From the NCBI GenBank assembly GCA_028870845.1, contig JAGWOR010000002.1, forward strand, positions 1 to 64,000: a stretch of 64,000 nt of DNA, given 5' to 3'. The notes beneath the pieces are model-generated. The model saw only the letters and a program-made list of their open reading frames with translations. It made no database searches and was not told where the DNA came from. Below, one piece after another: positions 26,388 through 34,972 of the stretch. Made by a program: the position numbers and the translations under genes. Within the stretch, counting starts at the first letter, position 1, and every line of letters starts with the position of its first letter. Source of the DNA: Gammaproteobacteria bacterium (GTDB lineage: Bacteria; Pseudomonadota; Gammaproteobacteria; Natronospirales; REEB76).

Positions 26388-27407
26388 ATGCGATTGCAGG
26401 AATTGGAGGTAATTGCCCAGAAGATGGTGGCCGGAAACCGCGGGTTACTGGCGGCCGACGAGAGCACTGGAACAATCGAAAAGCGCTTCAAGGCTATTGG
26501 AGTTGCTTCCACGGAAGAATCCAGGCGTGCCTATCGCAACATGCTGTTTACTGCTCCGGGACTGGAGAAATTCATCAGCGGCGTCATCCTGTATGACGAA
26601 ACCATCCGGCAGAAAACCCTCAGCAATGTCCCGTTTGCCGATTACCTGACAGGCTTGGGTATCGTTCCGGGCATCAAAGTCGACAAGGGAGCCAAGCCGC
26701 TGGCCAACAGCCCGGACGAGAAAATCACCGAAGGACTTGACGGCTTGAGGGAGCGCCTGCAGGAGTACTACAAATTGGGCGCGCGCTTTGCCAAATGGCG
26801 TGCAGTGATCGATATCAGTGAAAATATCCCCACCGGATATTGCATTCGGGCAAATGCCCAGGCATTGGCGCGCTACGCGGCATTATGCCAAGAAGCCCAA
26901 ATTGTCCCGATTGTTGAACCCGAGGTATTGATGGATGGTGCACACGGCATTGAACGCTGCGCGGCAGTAACTGTTTCCACGCTCAAGGCGGTTTTTGACG
27001 AGCTCTATACCCATGGCGTGGCTCTTGAGGGCATGATCCTCAAGCCCAACATGGTCATCAGCGGCATGTTGTGCCCCCATCAGGCTTCAGTGGAGCAGGT
27101 AGCCCGTGAAACACTGCGTGTGCTCAAAGAGAGGGTGCCTGCAGCCGTGCCTGGAATTATGTTCCTGTCCGGGGGCCAAAGTGCTGAACTGGCAACCGCA
27201 CACCTGAATGCCATGAATGTATTGAGCAATCATCCATGGAAATTGAGTTTTTCCTATGGTCGGGCGCTGCAGGCCCAGTCACTGGAAGCCTGGAAGGGTC
27301 AGGCAGACCGGCAGATGGCGGGTCAGAAGGCATTGATTCATCGGGCCGCCTGCAACAGCTCTGCATGTGCCGGAACTTATACGGCGCAGATGGAAAAGGC
27401 TGCCTGA
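26388..27407 (+). CDS. Class I fructose-bisphosphate aldolase
   Basis: This 339-residue aldolase is of the eukaryote-like class I type, which cleaves fructose 1,6-bisphosphate through a Schiff base and needs no metal. Conserved segments are GLLAADESTGTIEKRF, KWRAVIDI and IVPIVEPEVLMDG. LEGMILKPNM holds the Schiff-base Lys (K219), and MFLSGGQSAELA is the phosphate-binding loop. It would serve glycolysis and gluconeogenesis together with PpsA encoded later in the window. The start is ATG 26388, preceded by a GGAGG-like sequence. It stands alone. Confidence 0.96.
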   Translation: MRLQELEVIAQKMVAGNRGLLAADESTGTIEKRFKAIGVASTEESRRAYRNMLFTAPGLEKFISGVILYDETIRQKTLSNVPFADYLTGLGIVPGIKVDKGAKPLANSPDEKITEGLDGLRERLQEYYKLGARFAKWRAVIDISENIPTGYCIRANAQALARYAALCQEAQIVPIVEPEVLMDGAHGIERCAAVTVSTLKAVFDELYTHGVALEGMILKPNMVISGMLCPHQASVEQVARETLRVLKERVPAAVPGIMFLSGGQSAELATAHLNAMNVLSNHPWKLSFSYGRALQAQSLEAWKGQADRQMAGQKALIHRAACNSSACAGTYTAQMEKAA

Positions 27408-27563
27408 AGCACCCTTATAATGCGTTTAATGCGATTTTAAGCACGGATGCCGGCATATCCAGCATTCCCCTCATAAACCCTCAGGTATGCGAGTATGCCA
27501 GCCGGTTCCTACCTGCTCACAAGCCACCTGGATGGCCTGGGAAATGGTGTATGCAGCGGCCCG

Positions 27564-27607
27564 TTGACGGGATGTACGGGTAAAACTAGACTAGACCGTC
27601 CAGTCTA
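27564..27607 (+). promoter_or_regulatory. Promoter with overlapping palindromic operator-like site upstream of mlaF
   Basis: TTGACG (27564-27569) and TAGACT (27587-27592), 17 bases apart, make a good sigma-70 promoter. The -10 lies inside a 21-base near-perfect inverted repeat at 27587-27607 (half-site TAGACTAGAC, centre C, GTCCAGTCTA), with 9 of 10 base pairs matching or one mismatch step away. Its size and half-site form resemble operators of TetR-family regulators. A regulator bound there would block the -10. No TetR-type gene is in the window. Confidence 0.5.
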
Positions 27608-27662
27608 ATCAGACCGATGCTCCGTACAGGGCAAAATGTACGGCAATCAGGAATCAAGCCAC

Positions 27663-28481
27663 ATGACACAAACGAACAATGAAAACGTGGTGGAGATCTC
27701 CGGCCTCAAATACCGGGTTGGCGACAAAGTCATTTTTGACCGCCTCAACATCAACATACCCCGGGGCAAGATTACCGCCATCATGGGCCCCAGCGGCACT
27801 GGCAAAACCACGTTGCTGCGCATCATGACCGGGCAGGTGCTGCCGGACAGGGGCAGGGTATTCGTGGATGGCAAGAACGTCAGGCGCCTGGATACGGATG
27901 AACTGTATGATTTGCGCAAGGAAATGGGCTTCCTGTTCCAGAATGGTGCGCTGTTTACAGACAGCAGCGTCTATGAAAATGTTGCTTTCCCCCTGCGCGA
28001 ACACACCCGGCTTCCTGAAACCCTGATCAGCCATGTTGTACTCATGAAACTGCAGGCCGTAGGTTTGCGTGGCGCTGCCGGCATGATGCCTGCGGAATTG
28101 TCCGGTGGTATGGCCAGGCGGGTGGCGCTGGCGCGCGCCATCGTCATGGATCCCAAGATCATTTTCTATGACGAGCCCTTCGTCGGCCTGGATCCTATAT
28201 CCATGGGCGTGATCGTACGACTCATCCGTGAACTGAACGACAGTCTTGGTTTAACCAGTATTATCGTTTCCCACGATGTGGATGAAGTAAACAGTGTTTC
28301 CGACCAGAGTTACCTGATATCAAACGGCAAGGTTGTCGCCTACGGCACGCCGGAGCAGTTGGAACACAATAAATCTGCATGGGTGCGTCAATTCATGAAG
28401 GGTCTGGCGGATGGCCCGGTGCCGTTTCATTATCCCGCACCTGACTATGCCGAGCAGCTGTTCGGCGGCGAGAGGTTTTGA
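27663..28481 (+). CDS. mlaF: Phospholipid transport ABC ATPase MlaF
   Basis: The protein has 272 residues from ATG 27663, with AGGAA upstream; a start at 27636 in frame is less likely. It is the ATPase of the MlaFEDB complex that moves phospholipids between the membranes to keep outer membrane asymmetry. Walker A is [12 protein letters not shown], the signature is [15 protein letters not shown], Walker B is [12 protein letters not shown], and the switch His is in [10 protein letters not shown]. It is the first of five overlapping or closely packed mla genes. Confidence 0.97.
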   Translation: MTQTNNENVVEISGLKYRVGDKVIFDRLNINIPRGKITAIMGPSGTGKTTLLRIMTGQVLPDRGRVFVDGKNVRRLDTDELYDLRKEMGFLFQNGALFTDSSVYENVAFPLREHTRLPETLISHVVLMKLQAVGLRGAAGMMPAELSGGMARRVALARAIVMDPKIIFYDEPFVGLDPISMGVIVRLIRELNDSLGLTSIIVSHDVDEVNSVSDQSYLISNGKVVAYGTPEQLEHNKSAWVRQFMKGLADGPVPFHYPAPDYAEQLFGGERF

Positions 28482-28483
28482 AC

Positions 28484-29263
28484 ATGCGCCTACTGCGTGA
28501 AATGTATTACATCCTGCTGGATTTTCTGCAGAGCATGGGCGCCTGTTGGTTGTTCCTGCTGCGGATTTTGCGCTGTATCCCGGGAGCCTTATTGCGCTGG
28601 CGCATCATCTGGCAGCAGATCTATTCCGTAGGCGCCATGTCCCTGGTTCTGATCATGATGTCGGGACTTTTTGTCGGCATGGTTCTGGGACTCCAGGGGT
28701 TCAACACGTTGTCCAAATTTGCCGCCACCACGGCATTGGGCACTCTGGTGGCATTGTCCCTGCTGCGTGAACTGGGCCCGGTAGTTACAGCTTTGCTGTT
28801 TTCCGGGCGTGCCGGTACGGCACTGACATCGGAGATCGGACTGATGCGCGCTACCGAGCAAATCGCTGGCATGGAGATGATGGCGGTGGATCCGATTCGC
28901 AGAATCGTGGTCCCGCGGTTTCTCGCCGGTGCGATTTCCGTGCCGCTGCTGACGATGATATTCAGCGCCGTCGGTCTTCTTGGCGGGTACCTCGTGGGCG
29001 TTTCGCTCATGGGCGTTGACCCAGGGGCATTCTGGTCGCAAATGCGCACCAATGTGGATTTATGGGACGATGTAATCAACGGACTGATAAAAAGCGTGGT
29101 ATTCGGCGGCGCCTGCAGCCTGCTGGCGGTCTACGAAGGCTATTATTCACACCCAACGGCTGAAGGCGTGAGCCGCGCAACCACGCGCACCGTGGTGAAT
29201 AGCGCGTTGGCGGTGTTGGTGCTCGACTACCTACTCACAGCTCTAATGTTTCACGGAGTATGA
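28484..29263 (+). CDS. mlaE: Phospholipid transport permease MlaE
   Basis: The protein has 259 residues from ATG 28484, with GAGAGG upstream; a TTG at 28478 overlaps mlaF. It is a multi-pass inner membrane protein of the MlaE/YrbE family with visible helices, including [20 protein letters not shown] and [20 protein letters not shown]. The family motif [18 protein letters not shown] is followed by [17 protein letters not shown]. It forms the membrane core on which MlaF and MlaD assemble. Confidence 0.97.
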   Translation: MRLLREMYYILLDFLQSMGACWLFLLRILRCIPGALLRWRIIWQQIYSVGAMSLVLIMMSGLFVGMVLGLQGFNTLSKFAATTALGTLVALSLLRELGPVVTALLFSGRAGTALTSEIGLMRATEQIAGMEMMAVDPIRRIVVPRFLAGAISVPLLTMIFSAVGLLGGYLVGVSLMGVDPGAFWSQMRTNVDLWDDVINGLIKSVVFGGACSLLAVYEGYYSHPTAEGVSRATTRTVVNSALAVLVLDYLLTALMFHGV

Positions 29264-29266
29264 CTT

Positions 29267-29737
29267 ATGCGTCAGACACGAACCATAGAGATCAGTACCG
29301 GTTTCTTTATCATTCTGGGATTTGCCGCATTGTTTTTCCTGGCCACGGAAACCACGAACATTGGTGCCTACGGTGACTCCGGCGGTTACGTGGTGACGGC
29401 CAGCTTTACCAACGTGGGCGGCCTTAAAGTGCGTGCTCCCGTTACCATGGCGGGAGTAGATGTTGGCCGGGTCACGGCCATACGCCTGAATCCCCAGACC
29501 TTCAATGCGGTGGTCAGCATGCGCATCAGCAATACTTATAACGAGATTCCGGATGATTCCACTGCCAGCATTCTTACTTCCGGACTGCTGGGCGAACAAT
29601 ATATCGGCCTTTCGGCCGGCGGATCCGAAAAGTTCCTCAAGAATGACAGCAAGATTCAGTACACCCAGTCGGCGCTCATCTTGGAGAACCTCATTGGGCA
29701 ATTCCTGTCCAGTAAAGCATCTTCCGGGAGTAAGTGA
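29267..29737 (+). CDS. mlaD: Phospholipid transport MCE-domain protein MlaD
   Basis: This 156-residue protein has one N-terminal membrane helix (GFFIILGFAALFFLA) and one MCE domain (VTASFTNVGGLKVRAPVTMAG, then DVGRVTAI and SILTSGLLGEQYIGLSAGG). It forms a hexameric ring in the periplasm for lipid passage. Its length matches family members. The stop TGA at 29735-29737 shares a base with the mlaC ATG. Confidence 0.97.
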   Translation: MRQTRTIEISTGFFIILGFAALFFLATETTNIGAYGDSGGYVVTASFTNVGGLKVRAPVTMAGVDVGRVTAIRLNPQTFNAVVSMRISNTYNEIPDDSTASILTSGLLGEQYIGLSAGGSEKFLKNDSKIQYTQSALILENLIGQFLSSKASSGSK

Positions 29738-30399
29738 TGTACCTCAAAAAAATCAGTATTGCAGCCATAGCCGCGGCTTTTTGCTGCCTTTCAGCAATGG
29801 CCGCCACGAGTCCATCAGCCACGACACTGGCGCCGGACCAGGTGGTCAAGCAAACCGCCACGCAAATGCTGGCAGCCGTGAACAACCAACGCGAGGATTT
29901 GAAAAAACACCCGCAGAACCTCTATGACCTGATCGGAAAAATCCTGCTGCCGCGTTTTGACCTGAACTACGCAACCCGCCTGGTGCTGGGACCGTATTGG
30001 CGCACCGCGACACCGCAGCAGCGTCAGGAGTTCCAGGATGCGTTCTACAAATACCTGGTGCACAGTTACGCCAATAAATTGCTGGAGGGTAACTATACCG
30101 ACCGTAACATTCAGGTTGAGCCGTGGCGTGGCGATGCAGAGGATGGCCGCACCATGGTGCGCAGCAAGGTCATGAGAGCCGGAAATGCCCAGCCCGTGCA
30201 GGTCGACTATGCCATGGTACGGACCAAGGATGGCTGGAAGGCCTTTGACGTAACCATCGAAGGGATCTCCTACGTGATGAATTACCGCAATCAGTTTGGC
30301 CCGGAAATCCAGCAGAAGGGCATTGATGAGCTGATCCAGCGCCTGAATGCGGAATCGGAGAAGGCGCCCCCGGCACAAGCTAAAAACGCCGGTTTATGA
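29737..30399 (+). CDS. mlaC: Phospholipid-binding periplasmic protein MlaC
   Basis: The protein has 220 residues from ATG 29737 (a GTG at 29734 is the other option). The signal peptide IAAIAAAFCCLSAMAA is followed by the MlaC/Ttg2D fold: LILPRFDLNYATRLVLG-like text, YWRTATPQQRQEFQDAF, and the C-terminal WKAFDVTIEGISYVMNYRNQF. It ferries phospholipids between MlaA-OmpC and the MlaFEDB complex. It overlaps mlaB by 4 bases. Confidence 0.96.
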   Translation: MYLKKISIAAIAAAFCCLSAMAATSPSATTLAPDQVVKQTATQMLAAVNNQREDLKKHPQNLYDLIGKILLPRFDLNYATRLVLGPYWRTATPQQRQEFQDAFYKYLVHSYANKLLEGNYTDRNIQVEPWRGDAEDGRTMVRSKVMRAGNAQPVQVDYAMVRTKDGWKAFDVTIEGISYVMNYRNQFGPEIQQKGIDELIQRLNAESEKAPPAQAKNAGL

Positions 30400-30710
30400 A
30401 GGACCCCAATAATAAAGTGAAGTTCGAGGACCTGGGAGGCGGCAGGTTTCGTGTTGACGGGCGCCTGGATTTCAACAGCGTTATCCAGGCACTGGAAACC
30501 AGCAAGCATCTGTTCGCGGAGCTGCACGCCGTTCAACTGGATCTTTCCGGGGTCAGCGCCATCGACAGCGCCGGACTGGCGCTGTTTGTCGAATGGATCA
30601 GCCGCGCCAGACGCGGCAATTGCAACTTGGTTTTCAGCAATGTGCCTGCCCAGGCCATGGCCATCGCCCGAATCAGTGATGTGGAAAAGTTGCTGCCGGT
30701 GGCTACCTGA
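30396..30710 (+). CDS. mlaB: STAS-domain protein MlaB
   Basis: This 104-residue STAS-fold protein binds MlaF in the cytoplasm and stabilises the transporter. LDLSGVSAIDSAGLALFVEW holds the conserved Asp-Ser-Ala-Gly region. It is the last gene of the mla operon, and its ATG overlaps the mlaC stop. It converges on mlaA with 5 bases between the stops. Confidence 0.93.
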   Translation: MKDPNNKVKFEDLGGGRFRVDGRLDFNSVIQALETSKHLFAELHAVQLDLSGVSAIDSAGLALFVEWISRARRGNCNLVFSNVPAQAMAIARISDVEKLLPVAT

Positions 30711-30715
30711 TTTAA

Positions 30716-31630
30716 TTACGACTGACGATCACCGGCGTTAATCAGGGTTTTTTCCTTGCTGCCCGCAACCGCCGGTGGTTGCTTTGGTTTCACCGGGGCA
30801 GGCGAGACCTGGGTGCCCGCGGCCGCAGATTTGGTGTGGCTGACGGCACTGGGAGCGCTATTACTGTCGGAATCGTCCGGCGGAAGGTCTGGATAATCGG
30901 GATATTGCATCGGCGGGTTACCGCGATACAGCTGGAAGCGGCGGTGCTGTATCCACGCGTCACGCACGAATGTATATGGATCAAAGGCGCTGTCAATGGC
31001 GCTGTCCAGATCCAGCAACCCGGCGCGGGTGTCCACCGCATTGGTCAAAGTTGCCGCGTTTCTATAGCGGGGCTGCATACTGCTTTGTATCGGGTCCGCA
31101 TACTCGTAATCCACATACAGGGATCCGGTGTCACGTACGCTGCTGGGGCCCAGGAAGGGCAGGACCAGGTATGGACCTGAAGAAACCCCGTAGTCGGCGA
31201 GGGTCTCACCAAAGTCGGCACTGTGATGCGGCAGATCCATGTGCTGGGCCACATCGAACCAGCCCAGCAGGCCGATGGTGCTGTTGACGATGAAGCGGCC
31301 GGTATCCTTGAACATGTACTTGAATTGCCCCTGTAACAGGTCATTGATGATGCTGATCGGAGCCCCCAGATTGTGCAGGACGTTATGGATGCCGTCCCGG
31401 GCCTGGCGTGGAACGGCACGTACATAGGTCTTGGCCACCGGCCGTCCTATGATCTTGTCGAATTTCTGATTGAAGGCAAAGGTTGCACGGTTCATTTTTT
31501 CCCACGGATCCCTGGTTTGGGTGGCGTAATCCGGGGGTGTGGATGCGCAACCTGCCATCAGCAGTATCAGCAGCGCAAAGCACAAAAACCACGCTGACCG
31601 CCGTCGCAGGCGGGTTGAATGAATTGGCAT
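30716..31630 (-). CDS. mlaA: Outer membrane lipoprotein MlaA (VacJ)
   Basis: This 304-residue lipoprotein has lipobox LLMAGC (Cys at residue 28). It extracts phospholipids from the outer leaflet of the outer membrane. The family pattern is clear: DPWEKMNRATFAFNQKFDK, then GAPISIINDLLQGQF, GRFIVNSTIGLLGWFDVA, DFGETLADYGV and GPYLVLPFLGPSSVRDTG. A Pro/Ala-rich tail of about 55 residues is longer than in E. coli. It converges on mlaFEDCB, completing the pathway in one place, as in many non-enteric Gammaproteobacteria. Confidence 0.96.
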   Translation of the reverse strand: MPIHSTRLRRRSAWFLCFALLILLMAGCASTPPDYATQTRDPWEKMNRATFAFNQKFDKIIGRPVAKTYVRAVPRQARDGIHNVLHNLGAPISIINDLLQGQFKYMFKDTGRFIVNSTIGLLGWFDVAQHMDLPHHSADFGETLADYGVSSGPYLVLPFLGPSSVRDTGSLYVDYEYADPIQSSMQPRYRNAATLTNAVDTRAGLLDLDSAIDSAFDPYTFVRDAWIQHRRFQLYRGNPPMQYPDYPDLPPDDSDSNSAPSAVSHTKSAAAGTQVSPAPVKPKQPPAVAGSKEKTLINAGDRQS

Positions 31631-31692
31631 CGGCTTTCCAGTGGAACAGGGCTGCCTATCCTAGCAGCTCAAGGAACAAAGTGAAGTCACGA

Positions 31693-33285
31693 TCAGGGAT
31701 TGTTCTGGGTTACCAGGGACTGGCGGTTGGCACGACCCCATGCTTCCAGGCGTTGCAGTCGGGCCTGGTATCGCTGCCTCTGCATGCCGTCAATTCCTGG
31801 CGTAGCCAAGGCGATGCGCAACTGGTCGGCTGCCGCCGCCGGCAGTCCGGTGCTGTAGTAGTACTCGGACATGTAATAGTGTGAATCTCCCTCATCGCCG
31901 GCCCGTTCATAAGCTTTGGCCAGCATGCGGATGATTTCCGGGTCATTGTCCACATGCAGAGTTTGCGGGATCAGCAATGAGATTGCTTCCTGCGGCAAAT
32001 CCGCCTCGATGAGGTCGTTGGCGTAACTCAGAATCAGCGGCTTGCTGTCGGGGAACAACTGCAGCGCTTGTGCGTAGGTAACCCTGGCTGTTTTGATATC
32101 ACCGGATGTCATCTGCGCATTCGCGAGCCCAATACGGAATGCAACGATGTCGCTGTATTTGTCGGCAAGAACACGCATGATTTCCACGGCTTCTTTATCC
32201 CGCCCAACGAGGATGTCACTGAGAGCCAGACCATAACGCATGGCTTCCTGATTCCATCCACTGGTGGTGGCGACGCCATTCCTGAAATATTCCAGTGTCT
32301 TGTTGGGATTGTCACTGACCAGCACACGCACCCTTGCCTTCATGATTGCATAGCTGCGACTGTCCGGACGCGGCGGTACACGCATGCTGAGTGCGCGCTC
32401 TTCCAGATAGGCCATGCGAGTTGAGTCTTGGGGGTGATCCAGCAGAAATTCCGGTATATGGTTGTAGCCATTCAACACGGAGTCTTGCTCCATCTTTTTA
32501 AAGAATTCGATCATGCCTTGCGGAGGAAAGCCGGCCCGTGCCAGTGTTTGTATGCCAACGCGGTCCGCTTCCTCTTCCTGAGATCGGGTAAAGGTGATCT
32601 GATGCTGGATGATGGAGCCCTGTGCGGTAGCAAGCGCACCGATGGCGACATTGGGGTCGCCGGAACTGGCGGCGACCAGGATGGATCCCAGGATTGTGGC
32701 GAGATCCAGCAAACTGTGGTTTTTCTGGTCCTCAGCGCTGCGCGCGATATGCCGCTGGGTGACGTGCGCGGTTTCGTGGGCCATGACGCCGGCCAGTTCA
32801 TCTTCACTGTCGGTTTCCAGGATCAGACCGGTGAAAACCCCGACAAAGCCGCCAGGCAGGGTAATGGCATTGATTTCCGGATCATTGACGACGAAATATT
32901 CGAAGTGCAGTGTCGGATCGTCGCTGTGGGAAGACAGTTCATGTCCCAGGTTGTCTATATATTCGTGTATCAGCGGATCGTTCACAATCACGCCCGCCTG
33001 GCGTGCCTGGTTCATGATCTGCACGCCGATCTGGTATTCCTGCTGTGGTGAAAGCACATTGGCGCCAGCCATGCCGATCTGTGGCAGGTTGAAGTCGCTG
33101 CGTGATTCATTGCCAGGCATGGCATAGTAACCGGCTGGTAATGAACTATTGCTTGCAGCAGCGTGTTGTTCGCCAGCTTTACTGGAGCTGGCGGTAGGAG
33201 ATGCCGCTCCCGCATAACCACCGGCGATGGTAAGAAGACCTGCGAACAGCAGGTAACAGGCAGACTGTATGCGCTTGATTCGCAT
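31693..33285 (-). CDS. bepA: Periplasmic M48 metalloprotease BepA-like, with TPR domain
   Basis: The protein has 530 residues from ATG 33285; a TTG nine codons upstream is less likely. The signal peptide YLLFAGLLTIAGGYAGAA is followed by an M48 protease domain with zinc motif MAHETAHVTQRH (H170, E171, H174) and downstream EEEADRVGIQTL supplying the third ligand. The C-terminal ~200 residues are TPR helices (ITVAQALQLFPDS- and LAKAYERAGDEGDSHYYMSEYY-like text). BepA checks LptD and outer membrane protein assembly and degrades failed intermediates. It follows mlaA on the same strand with a 62-base gap. Confidence 0.92.
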   Translation of the reverse strand: MRIKRIQSACYLLFAGLLTIAGGYAGAASPTASSSKAGEQHAAASNSSLPAGYYAMPGNESRSDFNLPQIGMAGANVLSPQQEYQIGVQIMNQARQAGVIVNDPLIHEYIDNLGHELSSHSDDPTLHFEYFVVNDPEINAITLPGGFVGVFTGLILETDSEDELAGVMAHETAHVTQRHIARSAEDQKNHSLLDLATILGSILVAASSGDPNVAIGALATAQGSIIQHQITFTRSQEEEADRVGIQTLARAGFPPQGMIEFFKKMEQDSVLNGYNHIPEFLLDHPQDSTRMAYLEERALSMRVPPRPDSRSYAIMKARVRVLVSDNPNKTLEYFRNGVATTSGWNQEAMRYGLALSDILVGRDKEAVEIMRVLADKYSDIVAFRIGLANAQMTSGDIKTARVTYAQALQLFPDSKPLILSYANDLIEADLPQEAISLLIPQTLHVDNDPEIIRMLAKAYERAGDEGDSHYYMSEYYYSTGLPAAAADQLRIALATPGIDGMQRQRYQARLQRLEAWGRANRQSLVTQNNP

Positions 33286-33423
33286 GCTTGGGTCAGTGCG
33301 AGAAACGTTCAATATTGATAACGATACCTGACCTAAACTCTATTATGGCACGTTGGTTGACCGCCGGTAGGGCTTTCATACCGGGGTAGACAGTTCAGCC
33401 GGGGAGATTACGCCACGATCAGG

Positions 33424-33450
33424 AAAAAAAAGCCCCCGGGAACGGGGGCT
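33424..33450 (-). terminator. Rho-independent terminator after the FadL-type gene
   Basis: The perfect 8-bp stem AGCCCCCG/CGGGGGCT (33431-33438 with 33443-33450) has a GGAA loop and a run of A on the plus strand (33424-33431), which reads as T in the reverse direction. It lies 30 bases after the stop of the reverse-strand gene. Confidence 0.9.
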
Positions 33451-33480
33451 TGATGTCATACGTAGATTGATGGCTGCAGG

Positions 33481-34863
33481 TCAGAATTTATAGATGTATT
33501 GGACGCCCAGGATATCTGCGTCTGCATTGAACTGCCCAGCGATGTAGTCGCCGCTAACGCCATCCAGCTGGCTGTAGGGGATATGGCTGTTAATGAACAG
33601 GTGGGCATAACCGATATCCCATTGGCTGTGACCGGACACATGCCAGCTGGCGCCGAAGGCCAGCCATCTCCGGTTTGCATCCGGCAGGCGCGCGGTACGG
33701 CTGGCATCAATGCTGTTGGGCGTGGTGGCAGAGGCGGCCGTGGGGTTTGGAACCGGACTTTTGTCCAGTGCGATTCCGGTACGGAATGTCCAGGCATCGT
33801 TGTACTTATAGTTCAATCCGATGCTGTAACGGTTCGAATTAGACAAGCCTTCCTGCACAACCACTGGCGGCATATTCGGGTTCTGAAAATTAATGGTCAG
33901 GTTCTGGAAGCTGCTCCATCCCGTATAGCTCCAATCAGCCATCAGTGACCACTGGTTGTTGAGTTGCTGGAACAAACTCAAAGAAACGATTTGCGGTGTG
34001 GTGAACTGGGCGCTGATTCCCTGGTCCTGGAACAGGCCCTGACTGGCAAAAATGGACGGCACATTGGTGAATGAGGCGCTGCCGCTCAGATTGTGTTTGA
34101 CGCGCGAGCGGTAAGAAAAGCCGACGCGTGTGGTGTCATAGTCCCATAACACCCCAAAGTTGAAACCGGTGGCGGTATTGTCCGCGGTAGCCGAGAAGAA
34201 TCCATCGTGACCCTGGGGCACGAGACCAAAGCTCTGGCTGCAGGTTGCGGGGTTAACTTCCGCAAAGCAGATGGCGCCGAAATCTACGTCATTGGTGAGC
34301 TTGACGTTCATGCGTTGCACGTCAATGCCAAAGCCGACAGAAAAATGATTGGTAAGCTTGTATGCCAGTGTGGGGTTCAGGTTGATTACGCTGACGGATG
34401 TGTAGATCGCCTGATACCGGAAGATGGAACTGGCGTTGTAACTTGTGGCCAGTCCGAAAGGCACACCGAGTCCGACGCCGAAGTCCAGCTTGTCGGTAAG
34501 CGGTGTCGAGTAGTAGATGTATGGTACTGCCCCAAGTTTTCCTGGATTCCCACCGTTATTTCCGGTAAGGGGCTGTCCGGAACCATCTACCGCGGTGGTA
34601 GGCGTAAAACTGGCGCCAAAACGGATCAGGCTAAGCCCCGCATCCAGTTCCGGATCAGACAGGCGCGTCAGACCCGCAGGGTTATACCAGATGGTGGATG
34701 CGTCGTCTGCAAAAGCAGCGCCTGCCGCATGTGCGCTGCCCAGGCTGGTAACGCTTTGCTCCGTGAGCTGGAAGTTGGATGCCACAGCCAGGCTGGGCAG
34801 CACGCCTAAGGCTGAACCGCTCAGTAGTGCAAGCAGACATTGGAAAATCCGTTGTTTCTTCAT
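33481..34863 (-). CDS. FadL/TodX-family outer membrane transport protein
   Basis: The protein has 460 residues from ATG 34863, chosen for the TGAGGATC box and the signal peptide (FQCLLALLSGSALGVLPSLAVA). The family start SNFQLTEQSVTSLGSAHAAGAA, with WYNPAGLTRL, is the FadL plug region. The remaining beta-barrel strands end in the C-terminal YIYKF. It is likely a channel for long-chain fatty acids or other hydrophobic compounds. It stands between two reverse-strand genes and has its own terminator. Confidence 0.92.
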   Translation of the reverse strand: MKKQRIFQCLLALLSGSALGVLPSLAVASNFQLTEQSVTSLGSAHAAGAAFADDASTIWYNPAGLTRLSDPELDAGLSLIRFGASFTPTTAVDGSGQPLTGNNGGNPGKLGAVPYIYYSTPLTDKLDFGVGLGVPFGLATSYNASSIFRYQAIYTSVSVINLNPTLAYKLTNHFSVGFGIDVQRMNVKLTNDVDFGAICFAEVNPATCSQSFGLVPQGHDGFFSATADNTATGFNFGVLWDYDTTRVGFSYRSRVKHNLSGSASFTNVPSIFASQGLFQDQGISAQFTTPQIVSLSLFQQLNNQWSLMADWSYTGWSSFQNLTINFQNPNMPPVVVQEGLSNSNRYSIGLNYKYNDAWTFRTGIALDKSPVPNPTAASATTPNSIDASRTARLPDANRRWLAFGASWHVSGHSQWDIGYAHLFINSHIPYSQLDGVSGDYIAGQFNADADILGVQYIYKF

Positions 34864-34972
34864 CGTTATGATCCTCAAGGATATGAGGGAGTTTGGTCCG
34901 AATGATTTAAGCATAGGTAGGGCCTGGTTGTCAGTACCCGCCCCACCCATGCATGGCTTTTTCCATTGCTGT

